Positions 46,945 to 55,536 are shown, counted from the stretch's first letter. The stretch is DNA of 64,000 nt from Streptomyces caeruleatus (GCF_001514235.1 NZ_KQ948948.1:33057-97056); one strand, 5' to 3'. The notes: generated by a model from the letters alone, not told the origin. Numbers and translations are program-made.

Positions 46945-47315
46945 CGCCCCGCCTCCTTGACCTGCTGGCAGCGGGCGCAGTACCGGGCCTGCGGCACGAT
47001 CATCAGACGCTCCCGGTCGACGGGGCGCCGGCACAGGTGGCAGGCGCCGTAGCCACCCTCGTTCATCCGCGTGAGGGCCGCTTCGACATCGGCGAGGACC
47101 ATGCGGGCGGACGCGACGAGCTTGACGTGGACCTCGATCTGCGAGGCGGCCCGCCGCCGGACCCGGTCGTCCGCCCGGGAGGTGTCCGGCCCGGTGAGAC
47201 GGCGCAGTTGCTCCTGGCGGAACAGCCGCTGCTCGTGCAGGTTCTCGCGCAGCGCGGCGAGGTCCTCGGCCGACAGTTGCGTCGTGCTCTCGTCGATGGT
47301 CTGGTGGTTCACCAC
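46941..47315 (-). CDS. TraR/DksA C4-type zinc-finger protein (1)
   Basis: A 124-residue DksA/TraR-type protein. A helical coiled-coil-like part (LAALRENLHEQRLFRQEQLR and RMVLADVEAALTRMNEGGYG) is followed by the zinc finger CHLCRRPVDRERLMIVPQAR then YCARC. Such proteins bind the RNA polymerase secondary channel, or act as redox-sensitive regulators. The start is one of two adjacent GTG codons with AAAAGGGG upstream. It is coupled to the MreB-like gene by a four-base overlap. Confidence 0.9.
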   Translation of the reverse strand: MVNHQTIDESTTQLSAEDLAALRENLHEQRLFRQEQLRRLTGPDTSRADDRVRRRAASQIEVHVKLVASARMVLADVEAALTRMNEGGYGACHLCRRPVDRERLMIVPQARYCARCQQVKEAGR

Positions 47316-47361
47316 GTCACCCCTTTTGAGGCAGGGCGTAGGAGGTCGGTACGGACGATTC

Positions 47362-47673
47362 TCAGACGGCGCGACGCTGGCAGGCGACGCAGTGACGGGC
47401 GTACGGCAGGATCTCCAGCCGCTCCGCCGGGACGGGCTTGGCGCAGCCCGCGCAGGTTCCGTAGGTGCCGTCCTCGATGCGGGCGAAGGCGTCCTCGATC
47501 TCCTTCAGGACCCGCTTCATCGCCGTCAGCTGCGCGGACCGGAGCGGATCGTCCGCGCTGTGCCCGCTCTCGCCGAGGGCGTGCAGCTGCGCCAGCCGGG
47601 AGACACGGGCGTGTTCCAGGCGCTGACGGGCCTCGTGCAGCGGCGGTTCGGCCCGGGTGACATCGAGCGACAT
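47362..47673 (-). CDS. TraR/DksA C4-type zinc-finger protein (2)
   Basis: A 103-residue paralogue of the gene downstream. It starts MSLDVTRAEPPLHEARQRLE with GAGAAGGG upstream and has the DksA-like helix KRVLKEIEDAFARIEDGTYG followed by CAGCAKPVPAERLEILPYAR and HCVACQ. It is the first gene of the minus-strand group and lies opposite the two-component system, across a region with a long inverted repeat. Two different DksA-like proteins side by side suggest heteromeric action or specialised regulation. Confidence 0.9.
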   Translation of the reverse strand: MSLDVTRAEPPLHEARQRLEHARVSRLAQLHALGESGHSADDPLRSAQLTAMKRVLKEIEDAFARIEDGTYGTCAGCAKPVPAERLEILPYARHCVACQRRAV

Positions 47674-47776
47674 GATTCGGTGCCCTTCTCGTCTCGGCGG
47701 GGGTGGACGTCCGTCCTCCACCCCGGTGCCCTCCACCCTGGCCGGACGCGCCGCGGACACCTATCGGTCGCGGACT

Positions 47777-47841
47777 CCATTTCCCCCGGGGCAGGGGACC
47801 CATACGGCCGCCCCATGGGTGGCGGGCGTACGGGGAAATGG
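47777..47841. promoter_or_regulatory. Long inverted repeat in divergent promoter region
   Basis: CCATTTCCCC (47777-47786) and GGGGAAATGG (47832-47841) are perfect inverted copies 45 bases apart. Between them lies a smaller palindrome-like CCCAT/ATGGG pair. The region separates the DksA-like gene from the histidine kinase gene, so it probably holds both promoters and a regulator site. Confidence 0.5.
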
Positions 47842-47977
47842 GGGTCAGCGCCCATCGACGGCGCGCTCGGGACGAGGCAGCCTGGCCCCAGGTCAGTCAC
47901 GCATCCCGGAGTCGCACACGCCGTGGGCCGCCTGATGGCCGACAGTGGAGGTGAACCGAGGTGGTGGAAGGGCAGGC

Positions 47978-48937
47978 GTGCGGCCGGTGTCGTTGTTCTG
48001 GCGGATCTTCGCCCTGAACGCCGTGGTGCTGGGCCTGGCCACGGCACTGCTGCTGTGGGCCCCCGTGACCGTGTCCGTGCCGGTCCTGCTCACCGAGGCG
48101 GTCATCCTGGTCGCCGGTCTCGCCGTCATGCTCGTCGCCAACGCCGCGCTGCTGCGCCTCGGCCTGGCCCCGCTGGACCGGCTGACCAGGCTGATGACCA
48201 CCGTGGACCTGCTGCGCCCCGGCCAGCGTCTGCCCGCCGCCGGCGGCCGTGAGGTCGCCGAGCTGATCCGTACGTTCAACGCGATGCTGGAGCGGCTCGA
48301 ACAGGAGCGGGCCACCAGCAGCGCCCGGGCCCTGCTGGCCCAGGAGGCCGAACGCCGCCGCATCGCGCAGGAACTGCACGACGAGGTCGGCCAGACCATG
48401 ACCGCGATCCTGCTCGGCCTCAAGCGCGCGGCGGACGACGCGCCGGAGCCGCTGCGCAAGGACCTGCACGAAGTGCAGGAGATCACCCGGGAGAGCCTGG
48501 ACGAGGTCCGTCGCCTGGTCCGCCGGCTGCGGCCCGGCGTGCTGGACGACCTGGGCCTGATCAGCGCGCTGACCTCGCTCACCGAGGACTTCGCCACCCA
48601 CACCGGGCTGCGGATCACCCGCCGTTTCGATACCGACCTGCCCGCCCTGGCACCGGAGACGGAACTGGTCCTCTACCGCGTCGCCCAGGAGTCGCTGACC
48701 AACGCCGCCCGGCACGCGGACGCCGCACACGTCACCGTGGCCCTGCGCCACACCGACGACAGCGCGGAGCTGACCGTCACCGACGACGGCCGTGGGGTCG
48801 AGGCCGCCCGTGAGGGCGCCGGCATCCGCGGCATGCGGGAGCGGGCCCTGCTCATCGGAGGCGGCCTGGAGATCGCCCCCGCGCCCGGGACCGGCACCCG
48901 TGTCCAGCTCACCGCGCCCGTATCCAGGAAGCACTGA
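47978..48937 (+). CDS. NarL-type sensor histidine kinase
   Basis: A roughly 319-residue membrane kinase. Two helices (residues about 5-25 and 30-55) with almost no outside loop are followed by a HAMP region, the HisKA_3 phosphoacceptor helix EAERRRIAQELHDEVGQTMT (His in ELHDE) and a HATPase domain with ESLTNAARHADA and TDDGRGV, then GIRGMRERA. It therefore senses a membrane or cytoplasmic signal. The GTG at 47978 is chosen for its GGAAGGGCAGG. It is followed after two bases by its response regulator. Confidence 0.9.
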   Translation: MRPVSLFWRIFALNAVVLGLATALLLWAPVTVSVPVLLTEAVILVAGLAVMLVANAALLRLGLAPLDRLTRLMTTVDLLRPGQRLPAAGGREVAELIRTFNAMLERLEQERATSSARALLAQEAERRRIAQELHDEVGQTMTAILLGLKRAADDAPEPLRKDLHEVQEITRESLDEVRRLVRRLRPGVLDDLGLISALTSLTEDFATHTGLRITRRFDTDLPALAPETELVLYRVAQESLTNAARHADAAHVTVALRHTDDSAELTVTDDGRGVEAAREGAGIRGMRERALLIGGGLEIAPAPGTGTRVQLTAPVSRKH

Positions 48938-48939
48938 CC

Positions 48940-49623
48940 ATGCCCGAGACGACCACCACCGCCGCGGCGGGGACGAACACGATCCGCATCCTGCTCGCCG
49001 ACGACCACGCGCTGGTCCGCCGCGGTGTGCGGCTCATCCTCGACCAGGAACCCGACCTCCAGGTGGTCGCGGAAGCCGGGGACGGGGCGGAGGCCATCGA
49101 ACTGGCCCGCGCCCACGACGTCGACCTGGCCGTGCTGGACATCGCGATGCCCCGCCTGACCGGACTCCAGGCAGCCCGTGAACTGGCCGCCTTCAAGCCC
49201 GGGCTGCGGATCCTGATGCTCACCATGCACGACAACGAGCAGTACTTCTTCCAGGCCCTGAAGGCCGGCGCGAGCGGCTATGTGCTGAAGTCCGTCGCCG
49301 ACCGGGACCTGGTCGAGGCCTGCCGGGCCGCGATGCGGGACGAGCCGTTCCTGTACCCCGGCGCGGTCACCGCGCTGATCCGCAACTACCTCGACCGGGC
49401 CCGCCACGGCCAGGAGACCCCCGACCAGATCCTCACCCCCCGGGAGGAGGAGGTCCTCAAGCTGGTCGCCGAGGGCCACTCGTCCAAGGAGATCGCCGAC
49501 CTGCTCTTCATCAGCATCAAGACCGTCCAGCGCCACCGCGCCAACCTCCTGCACAAACTCGGCCTGCGCGACCGCCTCGACCTCACCCGCTACGCCATCC
49601 GCGCCGGCCTGATCGAACCCTGA
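48940..49623 (+). CDS. NarL/FixJ-family response regulator
   Basis: A 227-residue response regulator. The receiver domain has DD at residues 21-22, phospho-acceptor Asp67 in VLDIAMP, Thr in LMLTMHD and Lys in YVLKSV. The LuxR-type output has LTPREEEVLKLVAEGHSSKE and the recognition helix region LFISIKTVQRHRANLLHKLG. It pairs with the kinase just upstream. Likely targets are the neighbouring DksA/MreB-like operon and secDF, judged by position only. Confidence 0.93.
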   Translation: MPETTTTAAAGTNTIRILLADDHALVRRGVRLILDQEPDLQVVAEAGDGAEAIELARAHDVDLAVLDIAMPRLTGLQAARELAAFKPGLRILMLTMHDNEQYFFQALKAGASGYVLKSVADRDLVEACRAAMRDEPFLYPGAVTALIRNYLDRARHGQETPDQILTPREEEVLKLVAEGHSSKEIADLLFISIKTVQRHRANLLHKLGLRDRLDLTRYAIRAGLIEP

Positions 49624-49627
49624 CCGC

Positions 49628-50041
49628 ATGCCCGACGCCGCGCCCATCGCCCCCGGGACCAACGGCACCGCGCCGCAGGTGCGACATACCCCCGCCGTAG
49701 CACTGCTGGCAGCCGTCCTCCTGGCACTGCTGACCACCCTCGGCGCCGCCGCCCCGCCGGTCGTCGGCGCACCCGTGGCGGCGGCACAGCACCGGGACGA
49801 CGGGCCGCGCGCCGACGACGGCTGCGACGCCGCCTGCGCCGTCCGGGCCGCAACCCGCAACGACCCGCCCAGCGAACACCCGGCCCCACGCGTCCCCCTC
49901 CTCGCCCCTGGCCAGGACACCGACACCGCCGCCCCTGCCCAGGGCGTACGGCCCCCGGCCACGACACCCCACTCGCCGTCCTCACAGCCCCACACGGCCC
50001 ACGACCGCGGGCGGGCGCCCCCGGTGTCCTCCGGCACCTGA
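49628..50041 (+). CDS. Small membrane or secreted protein of unknown function
   Basis: A 137-residue protein starting four bases after the response regulator stop. One hydrophobic helix (about 22-50, with VALLAAVLLALLTTLGAAAP) could be a signal or anchor. The rest is Pro/Ala/Asp-rich and has a CDAAC pair (about residues 66-70) that might be redox active or bind metal. It has no recognised family and its composition is weakly protein-like, so it may be poorly conserved. Its position suggests it belongs to the two-component/SecDF operon. Confidence 0.5.
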   Translation: MPDAAPIAPGTNGTAPQVRHTPAVALLAAVLLALLTTLGAAAPPVVGAPVAAAQHRDDGPRADDGCDAACAVRAATRNDPPSEHPAPRVPLLAPGQDTDTAAPAQGVRPPATTPHSPSSQPHTAHDRGRAPPVSSGT

Positions 50042-50122
50042 CGCCCCTCTCCCCGTCCCGTCCCTCTCGCCCCGCGGCGGCCCGCGCCGGCCGCCGCGGT
50101 GGTGTGCCTGCCGGAGGCTCCG

Positions 50123-52378
50123 TTGAACCGTTCCCTGCGCGTGCGGGCGCTGCTCGCCCTCGCCGTGCTCGCCGTGTCCCTGTACATCGCCGTCACCGTC
50201 CCGGTCCGGCTCGGACTCGACCTACGAGGCGGTACGCAGATCGTCCTCGAGACCCGCTCCACCGCCACCGCCGAAGCCGACAGCGAGGCCACCGACCGCA
50301 GCCTGGAGGTGCTGCGCGGCCGCATCGACGCACTCGGCGTCGCCGAACCCACCCTCGTCCGCTCCGGCGAGAACCGGATCGTCGTCGAACTGCCCGGCGT
50401 GCAGGACCCGAAGAAGGCCGCCGACGTCCTGGGCCGTACCGCACAGCTCACCTTCCACCAGGTGCTCGGCACCGCCGACAGCGCCGACGACAGCGCCCGC
50501 CCCCTGCCGAAGCGGCCACGGGAACGCGTCCTGCCCGACGAGTCAGGCACGCCCCTGCGCCTCGGGGCCGCTGCCCTGACCGGCGAGCATGTCAAGGAGG
50601 CCGCCGCCCGGTTCGACCAGCAGGGCGCCACCGGCTGGCATGTCACCGTCGACTTCGAGGGCACCGGCCGCGACGGCTGGGCCCGGCTGACCGGTGAGGC
50701 CGCCTGCCATCCGGCGGGCGACCCGGCGCGAAGGGTCGCCATCGTCCTCGACGACAAGGTCATCTCCTCCCCGCAGGTCGACCCGTCCGTCGGCTGCGGG
50801 GCCGGCATCCGCGACGGCGCCACCCAGATCACGGGCTCCTTCGGCCCGGAGGAAGCCCGCGAGCTGTCCCTGCTCGTCAACGCCGGCGCCCTGCCCGTGC
50901 CCGTCGAAACCGTCGAACAGCGCACCGTCGGCCCCACCCTGGGCGCACAGGCCATCGCCGCCAGCGCCTGGGCCGCCGCCATCGGCACCGCGCTGACCTC
51001 GCTGTTCATCATCGCCGTCTACCGGCTGCTGGGCGGGCTCGCCGCCCTCGCCCTGGCCTGCTACGGCCTTGTCTCCTACGCCGCCCTGGCCGCCCTCGGC
51101 GCCACCCTGACCCTGCCGGGCCTGGCCGGGTTCGTGCTGGCCATCGGCATGGCCGTGGACGCCAACGTGCTGGTCTTCGAACGCGCGAGGGAGGAGTACG
51201 CGGCCCGCCGCCGCCCCAGCACCCGCTCGGCGCTCGCGGCCGGCTTCCGCAACGCCTTCAGCGCGATCACCGACTCCAACATCACCACGCTGATCGCGGC
51301 CGCCCTGCTGTTCTTCCTCGCCTCCGGGCCCGTCCGCGGCTTCGGCGTCACCCTCGGCATCGGTGTGCTCGCCGCCGTGTTCAGCGCCCTGGTGATCAGC
51401 CGCCTCCTCGCCGAGTTCGCGGCGAGCCGCCCGAGCGTGCGCCGGCGCCCCCGCCTCACCGGCATCGCCACCACCGGCGCGGTCCGCGACCGCCTGGTCC
51501 GCCGCAACCCCCAGCTGATGCGCCGGCCGCTGCGCTGGCTGGCCGCGTCCGCCGCGGTGCTGGTGCTGGCCGGCTCGGGGATCGCGGTGCGCGGGATCGA
51601 CCTCGGCGTGGAGTTCACCGGTGGCCGTCTCATCGAGTACGCCACCGCCGGCCCCGTCGATCCCGACCGGGTCCGCACCGCCCTCGCCGACGCCGGACTG
51701 CCCCGCGCCGTCGTGCAGTCCTCGGGCGACTCGGGCCTGACGGTCCGCACCGGGACGTTGACCGACGCCGAAGCGGCCGAGGTCGGCGGCGCCGTGGACG
51801 ACGTCGCGGGCGGCGCGGACAAGGTCCGTGACGAGCTGATCGGCCCGAGCCTCGGCAAGGAGCTGCGCCAGGGTGCGCTGATCGCGCTCGCCGTGGCCCT
51901 CGGGGCGCAGCTCGTCTACCTCACCGTGCGGTTCCGCTGGGTCTTCGGCACCGCCGCGGTCGTCGCCCTCGCCCAGGACGTGGTGATCCTGCTCGGCGTG
52001 TTCGCCTGGCTGGGCAAGCCCGTCGACGGGGTGTTCCTGGCAGCCCTGCTCACGGTGGTCGGCTACTCGGTCAACGACTCCGTCGTGCTCTTCGACCGGG
52101 TCAGGGAACTGGCCCGCAAGGCCTCCCGGGCGCCGTTCGCCGGCATCGTGAACCAGGCGATCCTGCAGACCCTGCCCCGCACCGTGAACACCGGCATGGG
52201 CGCCGCGTTCATCCTCACCGCCCTCGCCGTGCTGGGCGGCTCCTCGCTCACCGACTTCGCGCTCGCCCTGCTCATCGGCCTCGCGGTCGGCACCTGCTCC
52301 TCCGTCTGCACCGCGGCGCCCCTGGCGATCCGGCTGCACCGCCGCACCCCACCCCGCAAGCCGTCACACCGCCCCTGA
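50123..52378 (+). CDS. secDF: Fused protein-export membrane protein SecDF
   Basis: A 751-residue fusion of SecD and SecF, starting at a TTG with GGAGG five bases upstream. The SecD half has LGLDLRGGTQIVLETRS, a P1 domain of reduced size, and FVLAIGMAVDANVLVFERAR with the functional Asp. The SecF half has IDLGVEFTGGRLIEYA and VVGYSVNDSVVLFDRVREL. About 12 helices are expected. SecDF uses the proton gradient to pull secreted proteins through SecYEG. Streptomycetes normally carry separate housekeeping secD and secF genes, so this copy in a stress-type island is probably accessory. Confidence 0.93.
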   Translation: MNRSLRVRALLALAVLAVSLYIAVTVPVRLGLDLRGGTQIVLETRSTATAEADSEATDRSLEVLRGRIDALGVAEPTLVRSGENRIVVELPGVQDPKKAADVLGRTAQLTFHQVLGTADSADDSARPLPKRPRERVLPDESGTPLRLGAAALTGEHVKEAAARFDQQGATGWHVTVDFEGTGRDGWARLTGEAACHPAGDPARRVAIVLDDKVISSPQVDPSVGCGAGIRDGATQITGSFGPEEARELSLLVNAGALPVPVETVEQRTVGPTLGAQAIAASAWAAAIGTALTSLFIIAVYRLLGGLAALALACYGLVSYAALAALGATLTLPGLAGFVLAIGMAVDANVLVFERAREEYAARRRPSTRSALAAGFRNAFSAITDSNITTLIAAALLFFLASGPVRGFGVTLGIGVLAAVFSALVISRLLAEFAASRPSVRRRPRLTGIATTGAVRDRLVRRNPQLMRRPLRWLAASAAVLVLAGSGIAVRGIDLGVEFTGGRLIEYATAGPVDPDRVRTALADAGLPRAVVQSSGDSGLTVRTGTLTDAEAAEVGGAVDDVAGGADKVRDELIGPSLGKELRQGALIALAVALGAQLVYLTVRFRWVFGTAAVVALAQDVVILLGVFAWLGKPVDGVFLAALLTVVGYSVNDSVVLFDRVRELARKASRAPFAGIVNQAILQTLPRTVNTGMGAAFILTALAVLGGSSLTDFALALLIGLAVGTCSSVCTAAPLAIRLHRRTPPRKPSHRP

Positions 52379-52380
52379 CC

Positions 52381-52396
52381 GCCGGGATCCCCCGGC
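52381..52396. terminator. Hairpin after secDF
   Basis: GCCGGG-ATCC-CCCGGC forms a six-bp stem with a four-base loop, beginning two bases after the secDF stop and facing the convergent DoxX-like gene. It is a plausible but short terminator. Confidence 0.45.
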
Positions 52397-52433
52397 AGGC
52401 GGGGCGGGTGAGGCTCGCGTCACCGCGGGGGCG

Positions 52434-52868
52434 TCAGCGCGACAGCCCCTCGCGGTGGTAGCCCTGGGCGAGCCTGGCCAGGGCCACCGCGCCGAGCAGC
52501 AGTCCGAAGTCGCGCAGCGCGACGTCGTAGTAGTCGGGGATGGTCAGGAGGTTGACGATGATGCCGGCGAGCCATCCGGCCACCAGCCAGCCCCCGAAGC
52601 GCGGGGCCAGAGCGACGACGAGACCCGCGACGATCTCGATGACACCGACGGCGTACATGGCCGCCTGGGCGCTGCCCGGAACGACGTCGTTGATCCACGG
52701 CGCGAGATAGCCGGGCCAGTCCACGAGGAGGTTGGCGAACTTGTCCAGTCCGAACAGGATCGGCGCCACGGTGAACCCGGTGCGCAGGATGACGAATGCC
52801 TGGTAGCGGGGGTCGGCGAGCGCGGCTCGCCGAGGCCCGGCCGACGTGGTTGTGGTGGTGGACGACAT
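52434..52868 (-). CDS. DoxX-like membrane protein
   Basis: A 144-residue protein with four membrane helices. It begins with a Thr/Ser-rich tail, then VILRTGFTVAPILFGLDKFA, INDVVPGSAQAAMYAVGVIEI and IPDYYDVALRDFGLLLGAVAL, matching DoxX/TQO-small-subunit-like proteins. In mycobacteria a DoxX protein works with superoxide dismutase and a thiol oxidoreductase in redox homeostasis; a similar role here is inference. AAGGA precedes the ATG. A promoter, TTGACT (complement of 52936-52941) and TTCTAT (52912-52917) with 18-bp spacing, lies upstream. Confidence 0.85.
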   Translation of the reverse strand: MSSTTTTTSAGPRRAALADPRYQAFVILRTGFTVAPILFGLDKFANLLVDWPGYLAPWINDVVPGSAQAAMYAVGVIEIVAGLVVALAPRFGGWLVAGWLAGIIVNLLTIPDYYDVALRDFGLLLGAVALARLAQGYHREGLSR

Positions 52869-52911
52869 GGCGTTGTTCCTTCGCGTCTTCTAACAACAAC
52901 TCTCACTGTCG

Positions 52912-52941
52912 ATAGAAGCAGCCTCAGCGTTCTTAAGTCAA
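52912..52941 (-). promoter_or_regulatory. Predicted sigma70-type promoter of DoxX-like gene
   Basis: On the minus strand TTGACT and TTCTAT are separated by 18 bases, close to the vegetative consensus, 44 bases before the DoxX-like start. It overlaps the start region of the divergent regulator gene, so the regulator could control both. Confidence 0.5.
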
Positions 52942-52967
52942 TGGGCATGGGTTTTACACTGGTGTTC

Positions 52968-53639
52968 GTGGACCGTCCGAACGAAGCCAGCCGCCCAGAC
53001 GTCTCCGCCGTCGCCGCTCTGGACGAACCGACGCGCCGGAGGCTGTACGACCATGTCGTGCGCCAGCAGGAGCCTGTCAGCCGTGACGAGGCTGCCGCCG
53101 CGCTCGGGCTCGCGCGCCAGACCGCGGCCTTCCACCTGGACCGACTGGCGGACGAGTCACTCCTCGACGTCGTCTACGAACGGCGCAGCGGCCGCACCGG
53201 CCCGGGAGCGGGCAGGCCGGCCAAGCTGTACCGGCGCTCCGCCAAGCAGGTCACCGTCAATCTTCCCGAGCGGCAGTACGAGCTGGCCGGACGGCTCCTG
53301 GCCCAGGCCCTGGAGGAGTCCGAGGCCACCGGCGAACCGGTCCGTTCCGTCCTGCACCGAAAGGCCCACGGGGTCGGCACCCAGCTGGCCGGGCAGCGCA
53401 CGGGCGTGTTCGACCTGCTGGAGGAGTACGGCTTCGAGCCCCGCTACGACGGTGACGCGATCGTGCTGGGCAACTGCCCCTTCCACGCGCTCGCCCGCGA
53501 ACACACGCAGACCGTCTGCGGCATGAACCTCCACCTGCTCCGCGGCGTCCTCGAAGGGCTCGACGAGCAAGGCCGCCAGGCGTGTCTGGCGCCCGGGGCC
53601 GGCCACTGCTGCGTCCGTCTCGAACCGACGGCTCAGTAG
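52968..53639 (+). CDS. Helix-turn-helix regulator of the ArsR/MarR-like group
   Basis: A roughly 223-residue regulator. The N-terminal winged helix reads LDEPTRRRLYDHVVRQ, then RDEAAAALGLARQTAAFHLD and LLDVVYERRSGRTGPGAGRP. The C-terminal region has Cys and His residues (GNCPFHALAREHTQTVCGMN, AGHCCVRL) as in SufR/metal- or redox-sensing regulators that may hold a cofactor. The GTG at 52968 is preferred because a TACACT -10-like box lies just upstream, suggesting a leaderless message; ATG codons at 52941 or 52947 are alternatives. It probably controls the divergent DoxX gene. Confidence 0.82.
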   Translation: MDRPNEASRPDVSAVAALDEPTRRRLYDHVVRQQEPVSRDEAAAALGLARQTAAFHLDRLADESLLDVVYERRSGRTGPGAGRPAKLYRRSAKQVTVNLPERQYELAGRLLAQALEESEATGEPVRSVLHRKAHGVGTQLAGQRTGVFDLLEEYGFEPRYDGDAIVLGNCPFHALAREHTQTVCGMNLHLLRGVLEGLDEQGRQACLAPGAGHCCVRLEPTAQ

Positions 53640-54532
53640 ACGGAAAGCCCGTAGGCGCTCAGTACCTCCTGGATCGGCTGGTAGTAGGTGCTCCCGCCCG
53701 AGGCGCAGTTCCCGGAGCCGCCGGAGAGGATCCCGACGACCTTGTCGCCGGCGTAGAGCGGGCCCCCGCTGTCGCCCGGCTCGGCGCAGATGTTGGTCCG
53801 GATCAGGCCGGAGACGGTCCCCTCCGGGTAGGTGACGGTCGCGTTGAGCGCGGTCACCACGCCGCAGTGGACCCCGGTGGTCGCGCCCCGGCGGCACACG
53901 CTCTGGCTGACATAAGCGGTCGCGGTCCCGGTGACGTCGACGGTTCCGATGGTGCCCGGGTGCGGCACGGACGGGTTGGAGTACTGGACGACACCGAAGT
54001 CGTTGCCGGGGAAGCTGGTGCCGGTGGTGGCGCCGACCGTCGTGGTCATGGCGGAACTGGTGTACCAGGTGGGCAGGGTGTCGGTGCAGTGGCCGGCGGT
54101 GACGAAGTAGTACGTGCTGCCGCTGCGCACGTTCACCCCTGCCGAACAGCGCCGGCCGGCCGCGTAGATGCCGTCGCCGCCCGACAGGAGGGTGCGCAGA
54201 CGGCCGTCGAGCCGTTCGAGGGTCGCGACACCCGGGAAGGCCCCGGTGGCCCGCCGGATTCTGGCCAGGTCCGCGTCGGTGACCGTGGAGTCGGCGAGGA
54301 CGCGCAGCTTCCCGGTGCGCTCGTCGACGGTCCAGGCCGTCCCGGCGACGCCCAGGGACTCGACGGCCGAGGCCGCGCCGGCCACCGACGCGGCGGACGG
54401 TCCGGCGTCGGCCGTGGGCGCTGCGGCCGCGCTCGTGTCGGACATGGCGAGAGCTGCCGCCACGACCAGGCTCACGACCGAGGCGACCAGCCGTGGACGA
54501 CGTCTGACGGGGGTGCGGCGCACTGTGCTCAC
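53633..54532 (-). CDS. Streptogrisin-type secreted serine protease
   Basis: A 299-residue S1 (chymotrypsin-fold, alpha-lytic/streptogrisin) protease from a GTG with GGGAG upstream. The signal peptide covers residues 1-38 and a short pro-region runs to about 115. The mature enzyme begins near LLSGGDGIYAAGRRC, as in SGPB. The triad is His148 (TAGHC), Asp178 (NDFGVV) and Ser255 (GDSGGP). Cys pairs in RRCSAG/GHC and NICAEP/GNCASG fit the usual disulfides. The short pro-region resembles the 76-residue type of SGPA/B. The last seven bases overlap the convergent regulator gene. Confidence 0.93.
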   Translation of the reverse strand: MSTVRRTPVRRRPRLVASVVSLVVAAALAMSDTSAAAAPTADAGPSAASVAGAASAVESLGVAGTAWTVDERTGKLRVLADSTVTDADLARIRRATGAFPGVATLERLDGRLRTLLSGGDGIYAAGRRCSAGVNVRSGSTYYFVTAGHCTDTLPTWYTSSAMTTTVGATTGTSFPGNDFGVVQYSNPSVPHPGTIGTVDVTGTATAYVSQSVCRRGATTGVHCGVVTALNATVTYPEGTVSGLIRTNICAEPGDSGGPLYAGDKVVGILSGGSGNCASGGSTYYQPIQEVLSAYGLSVY

Positions 54533-54673
54533 TGAAGGCTCCCGGGGACGGTAGGGCAGGTTCGAGTGATGGCGCACGGCCGCACGGGACGCGGCCACGG
54601 GCTGCCCGCCGACGCCGCGTCGAGACCGGCCGACGTCTCAGTGTGTCCGGCCCCGCCCGGTCGGGGTAGGTGG

Positions 54674-54687
54674 CCTTCGGCCGAAGG
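54674..54687. terminator. Palindrome after methyltransferase gene
   Basis: CCTTCGGCCGAAGG is a perfect 14-bp palindrome 34 bases past the methyltransferase stop. It may act in termination or bind a regulator; the hairpin loop would be very tight. Confidence 0.3.
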
Positions 54688-54720
54688 GACGGGCAGGAGA
54701 AGCCAGTTGGTCCGGTCGCG

Positions 54721-55422
54721 TCAGCGGCCGGTCCCGTCGCGGCGGCAGTACAGGAACAGGTGGGGCTCCGGCCCGGCGCCGGGGTGGTCCGGCGTGAAAG
54801 TGACACTGTGCCGGGACAGCACCGTCAGCCCCGCCGCCTCCACCATGCCGACGACGCCCTCCTCGGCGAAGCTGGTCGCGTGGACCGGCCGGCCCATGAA
54901 GACCACCTCCACACCCTCCACGTCCGCGGGCACGGTGGCCAGCACCAGATGCCCGCCGGGCCGCAGCGCCAGGGCCAGCCGTCGCGTCAGCGCCGACTGC
55001 TCGGCGCGGGTCATCTGCAGCAGCGAGAAGAACACGCACACGCCGTCCAACGAGCCCGCCTCGAACGACAGCTCCCTGACGTCGGCGTGGCGGAACTCGG
55101 CCTCGGGGACCTGACGGGCGGCGAGTTCGACCATCACGGGGGAGACGTCGACGCCCAGCACCGAGTGCCCCGCCCCGACGAGCGCGGCCGCGGTGGGCCG
55201 CCCGGTGCCGCTGCCCACGTCCAGCGTCCGCGCGGCGGGCGGCAGCCGCTCGATCAGCCACTCCAGCGCGGCCAGGTGCGCGGGGGCCCGGCCGAACGCC
55301 TTCTCGTAGTCGGCGCCCAGCGCGTCGAACAGCGCGGCGGCGGGCGGCCGTTGGCGCTTGACGTCCTCGTGTCTCACGTCGTCGTGCCCCACGTCGGTGT
55401 CCCTCCGCTCGTCGGCCCGCAT
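54721..55422 (-). CDS. Class I SAM-dependent methyltransferase
   Basis: A 233-residue methyltransferase. The SAM-binding motif I is TLDVGSGTGRPTAAAL, the acidic strand-2 residue is in VLGVDVSPVMVELA, and motif IV is DGVCVFFSLLQMTRAEQ. The N-terminal 30 residues are Asp/Arg/His-rich and repetitive (RRDTDVGHDDVRHEDV) and may belong to an incorrect upstream start. The acceptor is unknown. It diverges from pgm by 114 bases. Confidence 0.87.
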   Translation of the reverse strand: MRADERRDTDVGHDDVRHEDVKRQRPPAAALFDALGADYEKAFGRAPAHLAALEWLIERLPPAARTLDVGSGTGRPTAAALVGAGHSVLGVDVSPVMVELAARQVPEAEFRHADVRELSFEAGSLDGVCVFFSLLQMTRAEQSALTRRLALALRPGGHLVLATVPADVEGVEVVFMGRPVHATSFAEEGVVGMVEAAGLTVLSRHSVTFTPDHPGAGPEPHLFLYCRRDGTGR

Positions 55423-55536
55423 CGTCGCACCCGTCGGACGCGTGCCACAACGGCGGCCCGATGCGCGTCCCGACGGTCCGGGCAGGGGAGAATGAGGGCC
55501 GTACCCAACGGTCTAGCTGTGCGGAGGAGCGGGGAA

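Noticed and set aside
54600..54720. Possible tRNA near the short palindromes
   Set aside because: No cloverleaf with D, anticodon and T arms can be formed; only a small palindrome is present.
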